Of a stretch of DNA of 6,887 nucleotides, positions 6,018-6,887 are shown one piece after another. Numbering within the stretch: position 1 is the stretch's first letter; every line of letters begins with the position of its first letter. The position numbers were made by a program, and so were the translations under genes. Source of the stretch: an uncultured Collinsella sp. (GTDB taxonomy: Bacteria > Actinomycetota > Coriobacteriia > Coriobacteriales > Coriobacteriaceae); contig USTC01000054.1 in NCBI GenBank assembly GCA_900557505.1, positions 1 to 6,887 on the forward strand, given 5' to 3'. The notes under the pieces were generated by a model. It made no database searches. It saw only the letters and a list, made by a program, of their open reading frames with translations, and was not told the DNA's origin.

Positions 6018-6058
6018 CATCGCACCCGAGGCAGAACCTCGAATCCCTGTCTGCGATG
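6018..6058 (+). promoter_or_regulatory. Hairpin in the rplB leader
   Basis: CATCGCA (6018-6024) pairs with TGCGATG (6052-6058). Within it, CGAGG (6027-6031) pairs with CCTCG (6037-6041) around CAGAA, leaving an unpaired 3' side. It lies 30 bases before the rplB start and starts roughly where a transcript from the motif at 5983-6009 would begin. A regulatory role for rplB is possible but unproven. Confidence 0.4.
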
Positions 6059-6088
6059 GCTAACGGATTCCTATTGAAAGGGATTGTA

Positions 6089-6887
6089 ATGGCTGTAAAG
6101 CACCTTAAGCCGACCTCCGCTGGTAGGCGTTGGCAGACGATCTCCGACTTCTCCGAGATCACCTGCACCAAGCCCGAGAAGTCTCTTCTCGAGCCCCTGC
6201 CCAAGAAGGCCGGTCGTAACAACAACGGCCGCATCACCACCCGCCACCAGGGCGGCGGCGTGAAGCGTCGTTACCGCGTAATCGACTTCAAGCGCAACAA
6301 GGACGGCGTGCCCGCCAAGGTTGCCACGATCGAGTACGATCCGAACCGTTCCGCTCGCATCGCTCTGCTGCACTACGCTGACGGTGAGAAGCGCTACATC
6401 CTGGCCCCCAAGGGCCTCGAGGTCGGTCAGACCATCATGTCCGGTTCTGACGCCGACATCAAGCCGGGCAACGCTCTGCCCCTCGCCGACATCCCCGTCG
6501 GTACGCTCATCCACGCCGTCGAGTTCCAGCCGGGCAAGGGCGCTGCTATCGCCCGTTCCGCCGGTAACTCCTGCCAGCTGATGGGTAAGGAGGGCAAGTA
6601 CGCTATCGTCCGTATGCCTTCCTCCGAGATGCGCCGCATCCTCGTTACCTGCCGCGCCACCGTCGGTGAGGTCGGCAACGCCGATCACTCCAACATCGTC
6701 ATCGGCAAGGCCGGCCGTAAGCGTCACATGGGTTGGAGACCGACAGTTCGTGGTGTTGTTATGAACCCTAACGATCACCCTCACGGTGGTGGTGAAGGTA
6801 AGTCACCAATCGGTCGTCCTGCACCGGTTACTCCTTGGGGTAAACCAGCACTTGGTCTTAAGACAAGAAAGACTAAGAACAGAACTG
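6089..6887 (+). CDS. rplB: 50S ribosomal protein L2 (partial, 3' end outside window; possible chimeric 3' part)
   Basis: L2 helps join the ribosomal subunits and supports the peptidyl transferase centre. The frame is open from ATG 6089 (ribosome-binding site AAAGGGA at 6077-6083) to the window end, giving 266 codons, about 10 short of the usual length. Seen are [14 protein letters not shown] at the N-terminus, [22 protein letters not shown], the RGVVMNPND signature and DHPHGGGEG, with H230 matching the conserved histidine E. coli numbers 229. Up to about nt 6736 the codons are strongly G/C-ending, like rplC, rplD and rplW. From AGA at 6737 onward they turn A/T-ending with AGA, CCA, GCA, ACA and CTT. 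The protein stays a plausible L2 with no frameshift, so the change is a splice of related sequences rather than an error within one. Confidence 0.95.
   Translation, partial: MAVKHLKPTSAGRRWQTISDFSEITCTKPEKSLLEPLPKKAGRNNNGRITTRHQGGGVKRRYRVIDFKRNKDGVPAKVATIEYDPNRSARIALLHYADGEKRYILAPKGLEVGQTIMSGSDADIKPGNALPLADIPVGTLIHAVEFQPGKGAAIARSAGNSCQLMGKEGKYAIVRMPSSEMRRILVTCRATVGEVGNADHSNIVIGKAGRKRHMGWRPTVRGVVMNPNDHPHGGGEGKSPIGRPAPVTPWGKPALGLKTRKTKNRT

Noticed and set aside
4962..6020. Long 352-codon open frame on the minus strand opposite rplD and rplW
   Set aside because: It lies entirely antisense to two clear ribosomal protein genes and reflects their G/C-ending codon bias. The translation is low-complexity (rich in L, G, D, V) and resembles no known family.
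6071..6784. 237-codon minus-strand open frame opposite rplB
   Set aside because: Shadow of the rplB coding frame, with composition driven by its codon bias and no family resemblance.
1..6887. CRISPR arrays, tRNA or rRNA genes, transposases and phage genes
   Set aside because: No regularly spaced direct repeats, tRNA-like folds or mobile-element proteins were recognised in reading both strands.

Overview
The window looks like part of a chromosome from a GC-rich gut actinobacterium of the Coriobacteriia, most likely Collinsella or a close relative. This is inferred from the protein sequences, the strong G/C-ending codon preference of the ribosomal protein genes and the style of the intergenic palindromes; no database search was possible. 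All supported genes are on the + strand.

Layout. Positions 1-653 hold the C-terminal two thirds of accA (acetyl-CoA carboxylase carboxyltransferase alpha). A degenerate palindrome overlaps the accA stop codon and supplies the candidate start codons of the next gene, an orphan membrane EIIC protein of the glucose/beta-glucoside/sucrose PTS superfamily (670-1908). A second palindrome copy and a convincing intrinsic terminator (1949-1979) close that unit. A probable promoter then precedes a cation diffusion facilitator metal exporter (2059-3213), followed 39 bp later by a histidine phosphatase/phosphoglycerate-mutase-like gene (3253-3879).

The 448-bp gap 3880-4327 is non-coding but rich in structure. 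It holds a 137-bp element built from 35-bp inverted arms (34/35 paired) with further nested stems, then a promoter-like site and a structured leader of about 180 nt. The S10-type ribosomal protein operon follows: rplC (L3, probable TTG start), rplD (L4), rplW (L23) and rplB (L2, running off the end). rpsJ (S10), which opens this operon in most bacteria, is absent from the position before rplC. The rplW-rplB gap is unusually long (179 bp). It carries a strong hairpin, a near-identical copy (23/26 bases) of the promoter-like motif found before rplC, and another hairpin just before rplB.

The main surprises are three. The last ~150 bp of rplB abruptly change codon usage (third-position G+C falls from 41/50 to 14/50 codons), suggesting a chimeric contig end or a recombination junction. 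The 137-bp palindrome is unexplained. A shared 26-nt motif marks two separate entry points of the ribosomal operon. The metabolic and transport genes have no evident functional link to one another or to the ribosomal operon.
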